A stretch of 47,522 nt of DNA from JAYUZR01 sp043751595 (GCA_043751595.1 JAYUZR010000044.1:1-47522), one strand, 5' to 3'; counted from the stretch's first letter, positions 23,247 to 32,042 are shown. The notes: generated by a model from the sequence alone, not told the origin. Translations and numbers: made by a program.

Positions 23247-24641
23247 AACACTTGGGACTACCCAGATCTTCATCGGGGTTGGGCCAATCTGGAATGCCTC
23301 GCGGATTTCGTTATCTAGCATGCGGACCGAGGAGAAGTGAGGGAGCGCCTTACCTTCTACGTGAATATGGAAGGTTGGTGGCTGACTATGCTCAAGCGTA
23401 ATCTTTTGCAGATTCTTGAACTTAGGATGCTCGCGCAAAATATAGGTGAAATTGAGCAGATCTTCTTCGCTTGGCGTAGTGCTCCAGGCATTGTAGGCGC
23501 GAAGCAATACCTTACCCATGGATTCAAGGTTGATCGCGCGCTCCGCCGAAATAAATACCACCTGCACCCAGTGAAGGAACGGAATCTCTTTGCGCAGCTG
23601 AGCCAAAAAGGCTTCTTGCAGTTTTTGATCTTCAGCACTTCCGGGAAGGGCTTCTTTTTTAGCCAGAACCAGGTCCCACTTATTTACCAAGAGGATAAGA
23701 CCTCGGCCAGCCTGCACAGCTTGTTCGGCCACCTGCAAATCTTGGTGCACCAGGCCTTCGACACCATCGAGCATCAAAATAACTAGTTGCGCGCGGTCGA
23801 TAGCATCGATGCTACGGAGCACGCTCCAGCCTTCGATGCTGCGACCAATTTTACCAGCGCGGCGAATACCAGCCGTATCTACCAGGCGGATGGTAAGCCA
23901 GCGGGTAAAAGTGCTCTGGAAGATGTTGCGGGAAGGAATGACGCTATCTACGCTATCTCGAGTAGTACCAGCCAAGGCACTTACCAGGGCACGCTCATCA
24001 CCCACCAGGGCGTTGAGGAGGGTAGATTTACCAACATTCGGGCGGCCAACAATCGCCACCGAGAGTTCGCGATTATCTTCTTCGGGCTCTAAATCGGGCA
24101 CTTCTTCGTCGGTTTCTTCTACGATGGGGGCTGGAATAACTTTGGCGATCGCTTCTTCAAGCTCATCAATTCCACGGGCATGAATAGCCGAAATAGGCAC
24201 AATTTCTTCGAAGCCAAATTGAGCAAACTCGAGGGCTGAGATTTCGTGATCTGGGTGATCGCACTTATTGGCGATAACAATAACTGGCACATTTAGGTTG
24301 CGAAGGAGGAGAGAAACTTGCTCATCCTGGTAGGTAACCCCTTCGCGGGCATCAACAATCCAGAGGACGACCGAAGCCTCGTGCAGTGCCTTTTGTACCT
24401 GTTGCTGCATGCCCAGACGAAGCTCGGAGGGAGCGCTTAGTACCGGCTCCAGACCAGCCATATCGACCAGGCGCATCTGGCGATCTTGGATCTTGATGAT
24501 ATTTTCTAGACGATCGCGCGTGGTTCCTGCAATATCCGAAACTACCGCAAGACGCTGATGCGAAAGGCGGTTGAACAAGGTGGACTTTCCTACATTAGGG
24601 CGTCCAACCAGGGCAATTTTTGGTAGTTTGATAGTTTGCAT
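23226..24641 (-). CDS. der: Ribosome biogenesis GTPase Der (EngA)
   Basis: A 471-residue protein with two consecutive GTPase domains, unique to Der/EngA: GRPNVGKSTLFN (about 12), DIAGTTRD, DMAG and NKCD in the first; GRPNVGKSTLLN (about 198), AGTTRDSVD, DTAGIRR and NKWD in the second; then a KH-like domain ending in KIWVVPSVKKG. It acts in 50S subunit maturation. An extended -10 (TGG-TATAGT) lies about 50 bases upstream; no Shine-Dalgarno is visible. Confidence 0.97.
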   Translation of the reverse strand: MQTIKLPKIALVGRPNVGKSTLFNRLSHQRLAVVSDIAGTTRDRLENIIKIQDRQMRLVDMAGLEPVLSAPSELRLGMQQQVQKALHEASVVLWIVDAREGVTYQDEQVSLLLRNLNVPVIVIANKCDHPDHEISALEFAQFGFEEIVPISAIHARGIDELEEAIAKVIPAPIVEETDEEVPDLEPEEDNRELSVAIVGRPNVGKSTLLNALVGDERALVSALAGTTRDSVDSVIPSRNIFQSTFTRWLTIRLVDTAGIRRAGKIGRSIEGWSVLRSIDAIDRAQLVILMLDGVEGLVHQDLQVAEQAVQAGRGLILLVNKWDLVLAKKEALPGSAEDQKLQEAFLAQLRKEIPFLHWVQVVFISAERAINLESMGKVLLRAYNAWSTTPSEEDLLNFTYILREHPKFKNLQKITLEHSQPPTFHIHVEGKALPHFSSVRMLDNEIREAFQIGPTPMKIWVVPSVKKGHRS

Positions 24642-24739
24642 GGTGTACAGGAAAACAGGCGGCGATTAGTCGACTCGGGCGGGACTATACCATAAACCTA
24701 GAGAAAAAGCTCTACCTTCTTTAAATGAGCAGAATTAAA

Positions 24740-24777
24740 GAAGCGCCCCCTCCCCGGATGGGAGGAAGCGCTGCTTT
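24740..24777 (-). terminator. Terminator of TIM-barrel gene
   Basis: AGCGC..CTCCC / GGGAG..GCGCT stem followed by a T-rich minus-strand end; it closes the gene at 24782. Confidence 0.6.
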
Positions 24778-24781
24778 GTTT

Positions 24782-25564
24782 TTAGAGGAGACCCAGTCTT
24801 GTGAGCAAGATATTCGCCGCTTGATAGGCGACGAGGTTTTGCTTCAGGGAGAAGATAGGGTCGAACTTACCCCGGAGCGACATAGTCGCCACAGGGAGTT
24901 CGAAAATGATAGGCGCAGTGCAACCCGCTTCACGGAGACGGCGCAGAAGACTGAGACCCGGGACGCTTTTATCGTCTTGAGCAAGAAGCGCTTTCAGGTC
25001 GCGCGGATCGCGCAACTGAAAGTGGATGATATCCGTACGACCCGCCAGCAAGCCGACAAGATCAATGGTATCGATTACAACCTTGCCGTGCACATCCGTC
25101 TCAACACCTAGGTGATAGGTATCAAAACAGATGCGACGACCAGGCTCAGCCTCCAAAAGGCGAGTGATCTCTATCCGGGTCTCGGCAGCAGTCATGGGCT
25201 CACGCCCCTTCATGCGAAGACCGGGCTCGATGATCCCCAGCTTATGTGGGGTGTCGAGAATCTCGATGCCGGACGCGTAGCGGAAAGTTCCGTTACGCGC
25301 GCCTGACGAAAACATTAGAAGATCAAGCTTGGTGGGCGGTAACCCCACGCACCAGGCCTGTTCTTGCGTCAAAACTTCTCGGCCACCCAAAGCCAGGGGG
25401 AGTTCCTCACACTGCCGAAAGGGAACGAGCTGGATGCCCGCCCCCTCTGGCAGTGCCTGACACAGCTTACGAGCCTGCCAGTGGTTAATGGCCTTCCCCA
25501 AAATGGGGAGAAGACCTGGGAGAGTTATCTGCCCCCCCAAACTCATTCCTAATTGTCGATTCAT
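24782..25564 (-). CDS. Xylose isomerase-like TIM-barrel protein (paralogue 1)
   Basis: A 260-residue protein similar in layout to sugar-isomerase / AP-endonuclease-2 TIM barrels. Strands ending in acidic or His residues are visible in RICFDTYHLGVETD, DIIHFQLRDPRD and APIIFELPVATMS. It is a paralogue of the next gene upstream (FDVYHLFFD, KLIHLQERDSEQ, DVIVELPASLVT). Substrate unknown. GGAGG lies ten bases before the ATG, with a small GGAC-GAAA-GTCC hairpin between them. GC-rich codons differ from those of the paralogue. Confidence 0.6.
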   Translation of the reverse strand: MNRQLGMSLGGQITLPGLLPILGKAINHWQARKLCQALPEGAGIQLVPFRQCEELPLALGGREVLTQEQAWCVGLPPTKLDLLMFSSGARNGTFRYASGIEILDTPHKLGIIEPGLRMKGREPMTAAETRIEITRLLEAEPGRRICFDTYHLGVETDVHGKVVIDTIDLVGLLAGRTDIIHFQLRDPRDLKALLAQDDKSVPGLSLLRRLREAGCTAPIIFELPVATMSLRGKFDPIFSLKQNLVAYQAANILLTRLGLL

Positions 25565-25632
25565 GGACTTTCGTCCTCCTATTTCTTTTTAATACCTGGC
25601 CTATACCATAAAACCGTCTTTCTGAACAGTAT

Positions 25633-26421
25633 TCAACGCTCTGAGAGGAAGGTATTCTTAGTTTTTGTGTAGGCTTTTATTCCCACCTTCAGAGCTAGCC
25701 AAGGATTAATTGCCGCCTTAATAGTAACTAGCGAGGCGGGCAGCTCTACTATTACATCTGCTTTGCAGCCCGCCTCTAGCACCTTCTTTAGTGCCTCATA
25801 CCCCCTAAAATCTTCACCTTTAAGCCAACGCTCAACTTGCTCAGAATCTCGCTCTTGTAAATGAATAAGCTTAGTCTTAGCTATTAACGCCTGAAATAAC
25901 TCCTGATCTTCTTCTTGCAAAATAGGGAGGCCGTCGGCACATCTATCAAAAAAGAGATGGTAGACATCAAATACCAGCCCAACTTTGCTAGGCACTACTT
26001 TTTCCCAAAGGAAGGTACGAATAGCCCCTGAGTTACCCACAACTCTTCCACCGAGTATTTCTGGTCCAATTTCCAGCAGACTTCCCAGTTCTTCGGCTCT
26101 AAGCAACGGCTCTGAGATAAGAAAATCAGTCCCCTCAAACTTAAAACTCCCCTTACGCGCAGCAGCCGTAAACGCCAGGTAATCAATCGTTTTTACCCGC
26201 TCACCCAGATTCCAGGCCTCTTCCTGACTCACTAATAACCCTTGCAACGCTTGTTGCACCCGCTTTGTAGCAAACCCGCGAGTTGGCACCACCTGCAACT
26301 TACTACCTTCTGCAAGCTGGCTTTTTATCTTCTTAATTGTCCACAAAGCCCACGCCTCACCCAGGAAGGGAATAAGATGAATACCCGAGAATGTACTAGC
26401 CAGAGAAAAGTGGACTTTCAT
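25633..26421 (-). CDS. Xylose isomerase-like TIM-barrel protein (paralogue 2)
   Basis: A 262-residue protein from ATG 26421 (MKVHFSLASTFSGIHLIPF). It shares order and motifs with the gene at 24782: LAFTAAARKGSFKFEG / LLMFSSGARNGTFRYA, then VFDVYHLFFD, LIHLQERDSEQ and VIVELPAS. The metal-site pattern suggests an isomerase, epimerase or endonuclease IV-like activity, unproven. A reading 28 residues longer is possible, but TATGCT ends exactly six bases before 26421, which fixes the start and suggests a leaderless mRNA. Confidence 0.6.
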   Translation of the reverse strand: MKVHFSLASTFSGIHLIPFLGEAWALWTIKKIKSQLAEGSKLQVVPTRGFATKRVQQALQGLLVSQEEAWNLGERVKTIDYLAFTAAARKGSFKFEGTDFLISEPLLRAEELGSLLEIGPEILGGRVVGNSGAIRTFLWEKVVPSKVGLVFDVYHLFFDRCADGLPILQEEDQELFQALIAKTKLIHLQERDSEQVERWLKGEDFRGYEALKKVLEAGCKADVIVELPASLVTIKAAINPWLALKVGIKAYTKTKNTFLSER

Positions 26422-26427
26422 GCGCCT

Positions 26428-26433
26428 AGCATA
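26428..26433 (-). promoter_or_regulatory. -10 box of leaderless TIM-barrel gene
   Basis: TATGCT on the minus strand, six bases before ATG 26421. Confidence 0.5.
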
Positions 26434-26524
26434 CCCGCTTTGTGCCAGCGCGTAAGTATGCAAATGAGCCAGATTCTTGACTAGCCTTCCCGCCCCCAAA
26501 GGCACCGGCTATGCTTTCTGCGTA

Positions 26525-28048
26525 ATGATCGCTGACATCGTCCCCATCACCCGTATCCGCAGAAACACTTCCACCTGGAGCTACCAAGTTCCACGGGGCA
26601 GCTCTTGTATTCCAGGCCAGCTCGTCCGCGTGCAGGTGCATGGGCGTTCCTGCCTTGGTGTTATTTGGGCAGTACGAGAAAAAGACGAAAAAGCCACCGC
26701 ACTAATTGAGGAAATAATCACTACTTGGCCGCTCCTTACCGGTCAGCACCGCGAGCTTATCGAGTGGCGAGCAACCTATGGCCTTTGCTCACTCAGCACT
26801 AGTCTTTTCACCTGGCTTCCTGCCGCTCTTCGCGGCCCAAGCCTCACCAGCACAACCAAACGCCAACTAGCCGAGTTCAGCGAGCTTCCAGGGGCCTCAC
26901 AGCAGGCATTAGTATTGCCAGTAGAGCGGCCAGATATCGCCTCAGAGCTCCGCGCACGCTCTTTTCAGGCAGTGGTCGAGCTTTTTGGGCAAAAAGAAAC
27001 CGAAGAACTTACCAATTGGCTAAGCATCCGCTCCGGCAAAACAACTATCATCATTGGCCGCGAGCGAGCCCTCTGCGCGCCCTTTTTGCGGCTGCAAAGC
27101 ATCCAACTGCGCGAGCCTGAGCATATTAGCTACCACCTAGAGCAATCCCCTCGGGTAAGTATTGTTGAGGCCACGCAGGTCTTAGCAAAGCAGCACGGCG
27201 CCACCCTTACTCTTCGCAGTTATCTACCGCACGAAGCCGCCCTAGCTCTCTGGCCCGAGGCCAGCGGTGTAACCGATATTTCGCAACCAGCCCAGGTGCA
27301 GCAGCTACGCGATACCGCCATCACCCCAGAGCTTATTACTGGTTGTCAGCAGGCACTACAAAATAACCAACGAGCCTTCCTGGTTATTAATGCCCACGAC
27401 AGGGTTATTACCGTACAAGAAGGTGGCCAAAACTTAGCAAAACCCTTGGCAGGCGCCGCCACCCTCGCCAAACAGCTAGCAAAGGCACTTGGTCAGCCAT
27501 CACTTCCCATATCCATTACCCTGGGCACACGCAGTGTTTTGCAGCAAAGTCTCGATAATACTGGCTTTTCCTCAGTCCTAGCGCTCGATCCCGTCCTCCA
27601 GGCCAGCACCAGTGCCAATCACCTGCACGGCATCGCCGATCTCGGCCGTCTCCTTGCAACTGGCGCTCCGCTACTCGTGCAAGCAAGAACCCTACGCCAC
27701 CCCCTAGTACTCGCCCTCGCCGCCGGAAAGCTAGAAGCGTATACCCTCGCTTACATTCATGAACTAAAAGAGTCTCACCTACCTCCCTTCAGCCAGCAAA
27801 TTGCCCTCGTACTACCACAAGAAGAAGAGCATCTCATAGATGTAACCCTAACTAAGTTGCAAAGCCTCACCATCGATGCCTGGCAGGTAGGCGGACCAGA
27901 TGAAATTAGCATCAAGGGTAAGCCCCACATCGCCTTGTGGCTTCACCACGACCAGCCTGATGCCCGTATTCCGGCTCAGCTACGCACCCTTCTCATTGCC
28001 CTCCCCAAGCCTTGGCAGGTATGGCGCAATCCTTGGTTTTTACTATGA
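26525..28048 (+). CDS. PriA-like protein with degenerate helicase core
   Basis: A 507-residue protein. The N-terminus IADIVPITRIRRNTSTWSYQ followed by PGQLVRVQVHGRSCLGVIW matches the PriA 3'-DNA-end-binding domain. Later, IIIGRERALCAPFLRLQSIQ and REPEHISYHLEQSPRV align with PriA's GTRSALFxPF and DEEH..YKQEExPRY, but the Walker B DEEH has become EPEH, GSATPS has become RSYLPH, no Walker A is present, and the zinc cysteines are absent. The C-terminal PPFSQQIALVL block is kept. It probably helps reload the replisome through DNA and protein contacts, without helicase action. A TATGCT hexamer lies nine bases upstream of this ATG. Confidence 0.75.
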   Translation: MIADIVPITRIRRNTSTWSYQVPRGSSCIPGQLVRVQVHGRSCLGVIWAVREKDEKATALIEEIITTWPLLTGQHRELIEWRATYGLCSLSTSLFTWLPAALRGPSLTSTTKRQLAEFSELPGASQQALVLPVERPDIASELRARSFQAVVELFGQKETEELTNWLSIRSGKTTIIIGRERALCAPFLRLQSIQLREPEHISYHLEQSPRVSIVEATQVLAKQHGATLTLRSYLPHEAALALWPEASGVTDISQPAQVQQLRDTAITPELITGCQQALQNNQRAFLVINAHDRVITVQEGGQNLAKPLAGAATLAKQLAKALGQPSLPISITLGTRSVLQQSLDNTGFSSVLALDPVLQASTSANHLHGIADLGRLLATGAPLLVQARTLRHPLVLALAAGKLEAYTLAYIHELKESHLPPFSQQIALVLPQEEEHLIDVTLTKLQSLTIDAWQVGGPDEISIKGKPHIALWLHHDQPDARIPAQLRTLLIALPKPWQVWRNPWFLL

Positions 28049-28145
28049 GCGCCTTCCAACCTAAAACCAGTCGCAAAGCCTCCAATGGTTTTAGGTTGGA
28101 AAGCTTACGACAAAAGAGATTACTGCTTTTTATATGAATATCTGC

Positions 28146-28151
28146 TAGCCT
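28146..28151 (+). promoter_or_regulatory. Extended -10 of leaderless def
   Basis: TGC-TAGCCT, six bases before the def ATG. Confidence 0.45.
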
Positions 28152-28157
28152 GACGCC

Positions 28158-28661
28158 ATGATTTTGCCCATCGTAATAGATCCCAACGAAGTACTCCGCG
28201 CACCCGCGCAGAGCATTACGGAAATTACTCCCGAGATCTTGCAACTCGCCGCCGATATGCGCGAGACCATGCACGCTGCCCAAGGTATTGGCTTGGCCGC
28301 TCCGCAGGTTGGCAAAAGCCTTAAGCTTATTGTAGTAGAGGCCGAGGGCGAGAAGCGTGGCGAAGAAGTCCCGTACCTAGCCCTGATCAATCCTCGCATT
28401 ACCTGGAACAGCACTCAGCGCACCACCTTTACCGAGGGCTGCCTTTCTATCCCAGGAGTAGAAGGAGATGTCTCTCGTCCAGCGCAGGTTCGAGTAAAAG
28501 CGCTCGATCTCGAAGGAAACGAAGTACAAATTGAGGCAAAAGGCTTGTTTGCTCGTGTTTTACAGCACGAAATTGATCACCTTAACGGCAAGCTCTTCAC
28601 CGATTACCTCCCCAAAAAAGAACTACGCGAGCGCGACGCCCCAGAATATGATAGAGCTTAA
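28158..28661 (+). CDS. def: Peptide deformylase
   Basis: A 167-residue deformylase that removes the formyl group from new proteins. All three motifs are intact: GIGLAAPQVG, EGCLSIPG (metal Cys) and QHEIDHLNGKLF (HExxH). fmt follows two bases after its stop, forming the usual formylation/deformylation pair. Confidence 0.97.
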   Translation: MILPIVIDPNEVLRAPAQSITEITPEILQLAADMRETMHAAQGIGLAAPQVGKSLKLIVVEAEGEKRGEEVPYLALINPRITWNSTQRTTFTEGCLSIPGVEGDVSRPAQVRVKALDLEGNEVQIEAKGLFARVLQHEIDHLNGKLFTDYLPKKELRERDAPEYDRA

Positions 28662-28663
28662 GT

Positions 28664-29467
28664 ATGTCACGCCTTAAACTTCCCTACGTTTTCTTGGGCT
28701 CCGAGCCAATTGGCCCCACCGCACTTCGCCTTCTTACCAATGCAGGCTACCCGCCGGTACATGTGATCGATAATCCAAAGCTCACCACCGAGGAGATTAT
28801 CGAAGAAATTGAGGCGCACGCCCCCACCTTTCTTCTCGTAGTTGGGTACGGAGCGATTCTTAAGCGAGTAGTACTCGATACAGTTGCAGGACAAGTCCTC
28901 AACATTCACCCCTCCCTTCTTCCCGAGTACCGCGGCCCTGCTCCAGTTGTGCAAACAATTCTTGATGGCCCCAGCGAAACCGGTGTCACATTAATGGAGA
29001 TTGATCCCAAAATGGATCACGGCCCAATCTTGGCCCAAGAAAGTCATCCACTTCACGGGCGCGAAACCCCAGAAGAACTATATTCAGTTCTTACCACTAA
29101 GGGCGTTCAGCTTTTCCTTGAGCACATCGACGACTACCTAAAGGAGGAGCTCGATCCCCTCCCCCAAATGCACGACATCGCAACCATCACCCACTTTGTA
29201 AAGAAGGAAGATGGCGCACTAAATCTGAGCGAAGACCCTGAACAAAACGAGCGTAAAGTTCGCGCCTACTTGGGCTGGCCACGTACTTCACTCCAGCTAG
29301 ATGGCAAACAACTTCTAGTGGATGCCGCCGTAGTTAAAGAGGGTCGCTTTGTTCCCACCCTTGTACAGCCAGCCGGCGCCAAGCAAATGAAGTTTGCCGA
29401 TTACTGTAATGGACTGCGTCTAAAGCCAGAAGAAGTCCTAGAAAAGCTCGAGGAACAGAACTCGTAG
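28664..29467 (+). CDS. fmt: Methionyl-tRNA formyltransferase (short)
   Basis: A 267-residue Fmt, about 45 shorter than usual. The formyl-transfer core is present: LNIHPSLLPEYRGPAPV (catalytic Asn and His) and MEIDPKMDHGPIL (Asp). The loop after the first strand, normally TxPDRPAGRG..., is cut back to VIDNPKLTTEE. The C-terminal tRNA-binding domain (VRAYLGWPRTSLQLDGKQL) is kept. It depends on 10-formyl-THF, which folD in this window can supply. Confidence 0.93.
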   Translation: MSRLKLPYVFLGSEPIGPTALRLLTNAGYPPVHVIDNPKLTTEEIIEEIEAHAPTFLLVVGYGAILKRVVLDTVAGQVLNIHPSLLPEYRGPAPVVQTILDGPSETGVTLMEIDPKMDHGPILAQESHPLHGRETPEELYSVLTTKGVQLFLEHIDDYLKEELDPLPQMHDIATITHFVKKEDGALNLSEDPEQNERKVRAYLGWPRTSLQLDGKQLLVDAAVVKEGRFVPTLVQPAGAKQMKFADYCNGLRLKPEEVLEKLEEQNS

Positions 29468-29515
29468 TTTCTCAGGCAGCTTGTCACCCGAAAACTACAA
29501 CAGGAATCTCAGTCA

Positions 29516-29552
29516 ATAAAAATCCCCCCGCCTAGGCGGGGGGATTTTTATT
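29516..29552. terminator. Bidirectional terminator fmt/CYTH
   Basis: Near-perfect palindrome with AATAAAAATCCCCCCGCC as one arm, T-rich on both strands. Confidence 0.93.
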
Positions 29553-30225
29553 ACTCTGCAACTGGCTCTTCTGGCACTTCTTCTACTACCTCGTCTGGCT
29601 CCACCGAATGCTCGGCTTCCTTCAAGATCCCGCCCTCAACTAGGAGCCGGTAGTAAGGAGTGTTTGTTCGGTAGAGGCACTCAGCCAGCTTGCTCCCACC
29701 CTGAGGAAGCAACTCGAGCTGATGCTCCATAGCAAACTCCTCAATCTCTTGCATCGCAGCCTCAACTTCTTCGTCGGAATGAACATTGTTGCTGATTTTG
29801 GCGATACTATAGCCAAAACTAGTAACGTCCATCTCGATTTCTAGCTCGTGAATCTTATATTTTCGGCGAGTAGTAATATAATGAGCCTGCGGAACAATCT
29901 CCGCTGCTGCAAGATCGGCCTCAAAATCGCGTTCTTCGTCTTCGGCAACGGCTGGCAGACCTAAAATCTCGCGCATCTCGGATTCATCGGTAATATCCTT
30001 GCTGTGAGAGGTACGATTTCCTTCTTCGTCTTTTTCGTAAAGAACAACTGAAAGCTGGAATCCAGAAAGGCGCTGGTGGAGCGAGATTTCCTTTAACCCA
30101 AATGTTGCATCATTTTTATCGTAATAGGTATCAGGTGTCATTTTCTCGGATTCTAGCATCCCGGCGGCGGCAATCTGCGCCTGACTCCCACCTGTTAAGA
30201 CATACTTCTTCTGTACTTCGATCAT
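29551..30225 (-). CDS. CYTH domain protein
   Basis: A 224-residue protein with a CYTH (triphosphate tunnel metalloenzyme) fold. It starts IEVQKKYVL, where the family has ExExK; TYYDKND, EISLHQR, RRKYKIHELEIEMDVTSFG follow the usual strand order. Members hydrolyse thiamine triphosphate, polyphosphate or make cAMP. The altered second Glu (Gln here) raises doubt about metal binding. The C-terminus is a Glu/Val/Pro-rich tail. A TATACT -10 lies about 28 bases upstream. Confidence 0.8.
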   Translation of the reverse strand: MIEVQKKYVLTGGSQAQIAAAGMLESEKMTPDTYYDKNDATFGLKEISLHQRLSGFQLSVVLYEKDEEGNRTSHSKDITDESEMREILGLPAVAEDEERDFEADLAAAEIVPQAHYITTRRKYKIHELEIEMDVTSFGYSIAKISNNVHSDEEVEAAMQEIEEFAMEHQLELLPQGGSKLAECLYRTNTPYYRLLVEGGILKEAEHSVEPDEVVEEVPEEPVAE

Positions 30226-30294
30226 GGCAATGGCTTACGGTAAAGTAGCTCCAGTATACAACTGCTGAAATGAAGAAGCTATTAAGTAACCTGG

Positions 30295-30323
30295 TGGACG
30301 TGGAGCCTTATATGTGATAGTAC
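30295..30323 (+). promoter_or_regulatory. Possible promoter TGGACG-17-TAGTAC and leader hairpin
   Basis: Weak match to the TTGAC-17 class. The leader then has a GTCGC-AGAAA-GCGAC hairpin (30329-30343) before the ribosome binding site of the lipoprotein at 30366. Confidence 0.35.
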
Positions 30324-30365
30324 ATGCGGTCGCAGAAAGCGACGATTGGACGAAAGGAAAAACGT

Positions 30366-31001
30366 ATGACACGTCGTCAGGTAGTGGGCCTAGGCCTGGT
30401 ACTACCATTGGCAGCACTCACGGGCTGCGGCGGAGGGAGTAATCCGCCGCCAAACACCACAGAGGATCAGCTCTTAGCGACCGCGCAGGGGCAGCTCCCG
30501 ATAGCATCCCGCAAGGATGAGGTCACTAAGGCGAATAGCGGAGTGCTCGACGGTGGCTACCACTTCGAGTTCACCCGTTTTGATGCTAAGACACCTCCCG
30601 GCGCTAGCTTCACCGTAAAAGGTGCCACCTTCCGTATCCTAACGGATGCGGGGGTGGAGCGATTCAAAATCTCCGTCGGATACCGGAGGTCTGGAAAGGT
30701 GATAAGCTTCACCTTCTTCGACGACAAGGAGCGCTTTGACACCAGCGAAGCTGGCGGAGCGCTCATTAAGACCTTCGCCATCTTCCTCAAAAAGCGATAT
30801 CCGTCGCTCTCGAAAGAGGATTCAGAGCTATTGGCATCAAACCTCTTGGCAGTGTTCTTCGTTATTTTTATTCTCTTGCGGAGCGTCAAGCTTCCGCATG
30901 AAAAGGAAGCAGAAAACACCGCTCAGGGAAGAATGTGGCCAGAGGGCTATCGCGTCCCCGAAGGCTACTGGGCATCGGTAGTGCCCGGTCACTCTAAATA
31001 A
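30366..31001 (+). CDS. Lipoprotein with internal membrane segment
   Basis: A 211-residue protein from ATG 30366, preceded by AAAGGA. Its signal (MTRRQVVGLGLVLPLAALTGC) carries a lipobox with Cys at 21, and the twin Arg at 3-4 is followed by a hydrophobic core, so either Sec or Tat export is possible. The mature domain is mixed alpha/beta; near residue 155 a hydrophobic helix (LLAVFFVIFILLRSV) could be a second membrane anchor. Function unknown. Lgt and LspA encoded here should process it. An earlier ATG (30324) lacks a ribosome binding site. Confidence 0.7.
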   Translation: MTRRQVVGLGLVLPLAALTGCGGGSNPPPNTTEDQLLATAQGQLPIASRKDEVTKANSGVLDGGYHFEFTRFDAKTPPGASFTVKGATFRILTDAGVERFKISVGYRRSGKVISFTFFDDKERFDTSEAGGALIKTFAIFLKKRYPSLSKEDSELLASNLLAVFFVIFILLRSVKLPHEKEAENTAQGRMWPEGYRVPEGYWASVVPGHSK

Positions 31002-31024
31002 GAAAGGAACCAAAAAACCCCACG

Positions 31025-31054
31025 ACCCGCCTCGGCACATGCCGGAGCGGGTTT
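31025..31054 (+). terminator. Rho-independent terminator
   Basis: ACCCGC..GGC / GCC..GCGGGTTT stem after the lipoprotein gene. Confidence 0.7.
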
Positions 31055-31082
31055 CGCTGTTATCAGGCAATAAAAAGTGCCC

Positions 31083-31088
31083 TATACT
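31083..31088 (+). promoter_or_regulatory. -10 box of leaderless PRTase-like gene
   Basis: TATACT, six bases before GTG 31095. It lies inside the longer reading from 31077 and so decides the start. Confidence 0.6.
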
Positions 31089-31094
31089 TACCCG

Positions 31095-31922
31095 GTGAAC
31101 GATCAAGAGAAGTCATTTGTCCAGCGCCCTTCGAGGTTATTTGTGCCCAAACCTGAACCAACCAAAGAAAAGATTGAGTACACCATCTATAGCTCTCCTG
31201 CCGAGCGCCTTGAACTTATTTATATGGGATTGGAGCTTGCAGAGTTTGCGCGAAGCTGCGAGGTAAAAAATGCCATCTTCCTCGATACCTCCGCCCGGCT
31301 TGGATGGATTGGCCTTAATAAAATGTGGCCAGTAGTAACTAAGGACAATGAAGAAAAGCCAGAGCTACCACAAAGTTACTTCATTAACCCGTACTTCTAC
31401 ATTCAGGAAGATGACCTAGAAACTTCCTGGATGCAGCAACACCTTATGGATGGCGCCCAGGCAATTCTGGGAAACGACATAGACCTTGTAGAACACTACC
31501 TTCACCAACGCGATAGTCGGGCAATTGAAGTCCAGTTCGCAGAAGAGATGCGCCATCTTGTTTCGCGAAAGAAAGAACGGACCATGATCGTTGATACCTG
31601 CTCGCATAGCGGGATGTCACTCCAAGGAACCACCGACTTCTTGGAGAAAATGGGATTTGAAGACCTTTTAACCGTTACCGCCGAGGTAGCAGATTATTCT
31701 GATGAATATGAGGCCGACTTCAATCTTTTACCCAGATTTGCCCTTACTAGCTGTTACCCCTGGGGAGATGCATCACTATCGGGAATGGAGCGAAATACCG
31801 ACTCCAGCAACTTAAGAAGGTCCGCTGATCCAGAAGTTAGCGCGCGAGCACTGCAAGCGAGAAAAGAGATTCAATCTATCTTCACCACCTACGCCGACGA
31901 AGTACTACGCGATAGGGCCTAG
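31095..31922 (+). CDS. Phosphoribosyltransferase-like protein (paralogue)
   Basis: A 275-residue protein from GTG 31095. It has AIFLDTSARLGWIGLNKMW, resembling YIFPDTSARVLIDL of the protein at 12716, and later TMIVDTCSHSGMSLQGTTDFL, which has the shape of the type I PRTase loop (hhhD-x-x-x-x-S/T-G-x-S/T-L). The remainder is unique, with an acidic DYSDEYEADF stretch. Both proteins probably bind a phosphorylated sugar or nucleotide; neither substrate is evident. It is a single-gene unit before rpsP. Confidence 0.55.
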   Translation: MNDQEKSFVQRPSRLFVPKPEPTKEKIEYTIYSSPAERLELIYMGLELAEFARSCEVKNAIFLDTSARLGWIGLNKMWPVVTKDNEEKPELPQSYFINPYFYIQEDDLETSWMQQHLMDGAQAILGNDIDLVEHYLHQRDSRAIEVQFAEEMRHLVSRKKERTMIVDTCSHSGMSLQGTTDFLEKMGFEDLLTVTAEVADYSDEYEADFNLLPRFALTSCYPWGDASLSGMERNTDSSNLRRSADPEVSARALQARKEIQSIFTTYADEVLRDRA

Positions 31923-31960
31923 GTTTCGCTCTCTGAACTTGTTCTTCTCAACAGATGTGC

Positions 31961-31966
31961 TATAGT
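31961..31966 (+). promoter_or_regulatory. Extended -10 of rpsP
   Basis: TGC-TATAGT with TTGTTC 16 bp upstream. The leader is about 70 nt and contains CACC/GGTG repeats that could be an r-protein regulatory hairpin. Confidence 0.55.
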
Positions 31967-32042
31967 CTCCCCGTTCACACACCTCAGCGGTGACAGTGCC
32001 GTTTTTCAATCCTGTCAATTTTCATCTAACCGTTTCTGGCAC

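Noticed and set aside
31077..31094. GTG 31077 as start of the PRTase-like gene
   Set aside because: The TATACT promoter lies within these codons; GTG 31095 fits the six-base rule.
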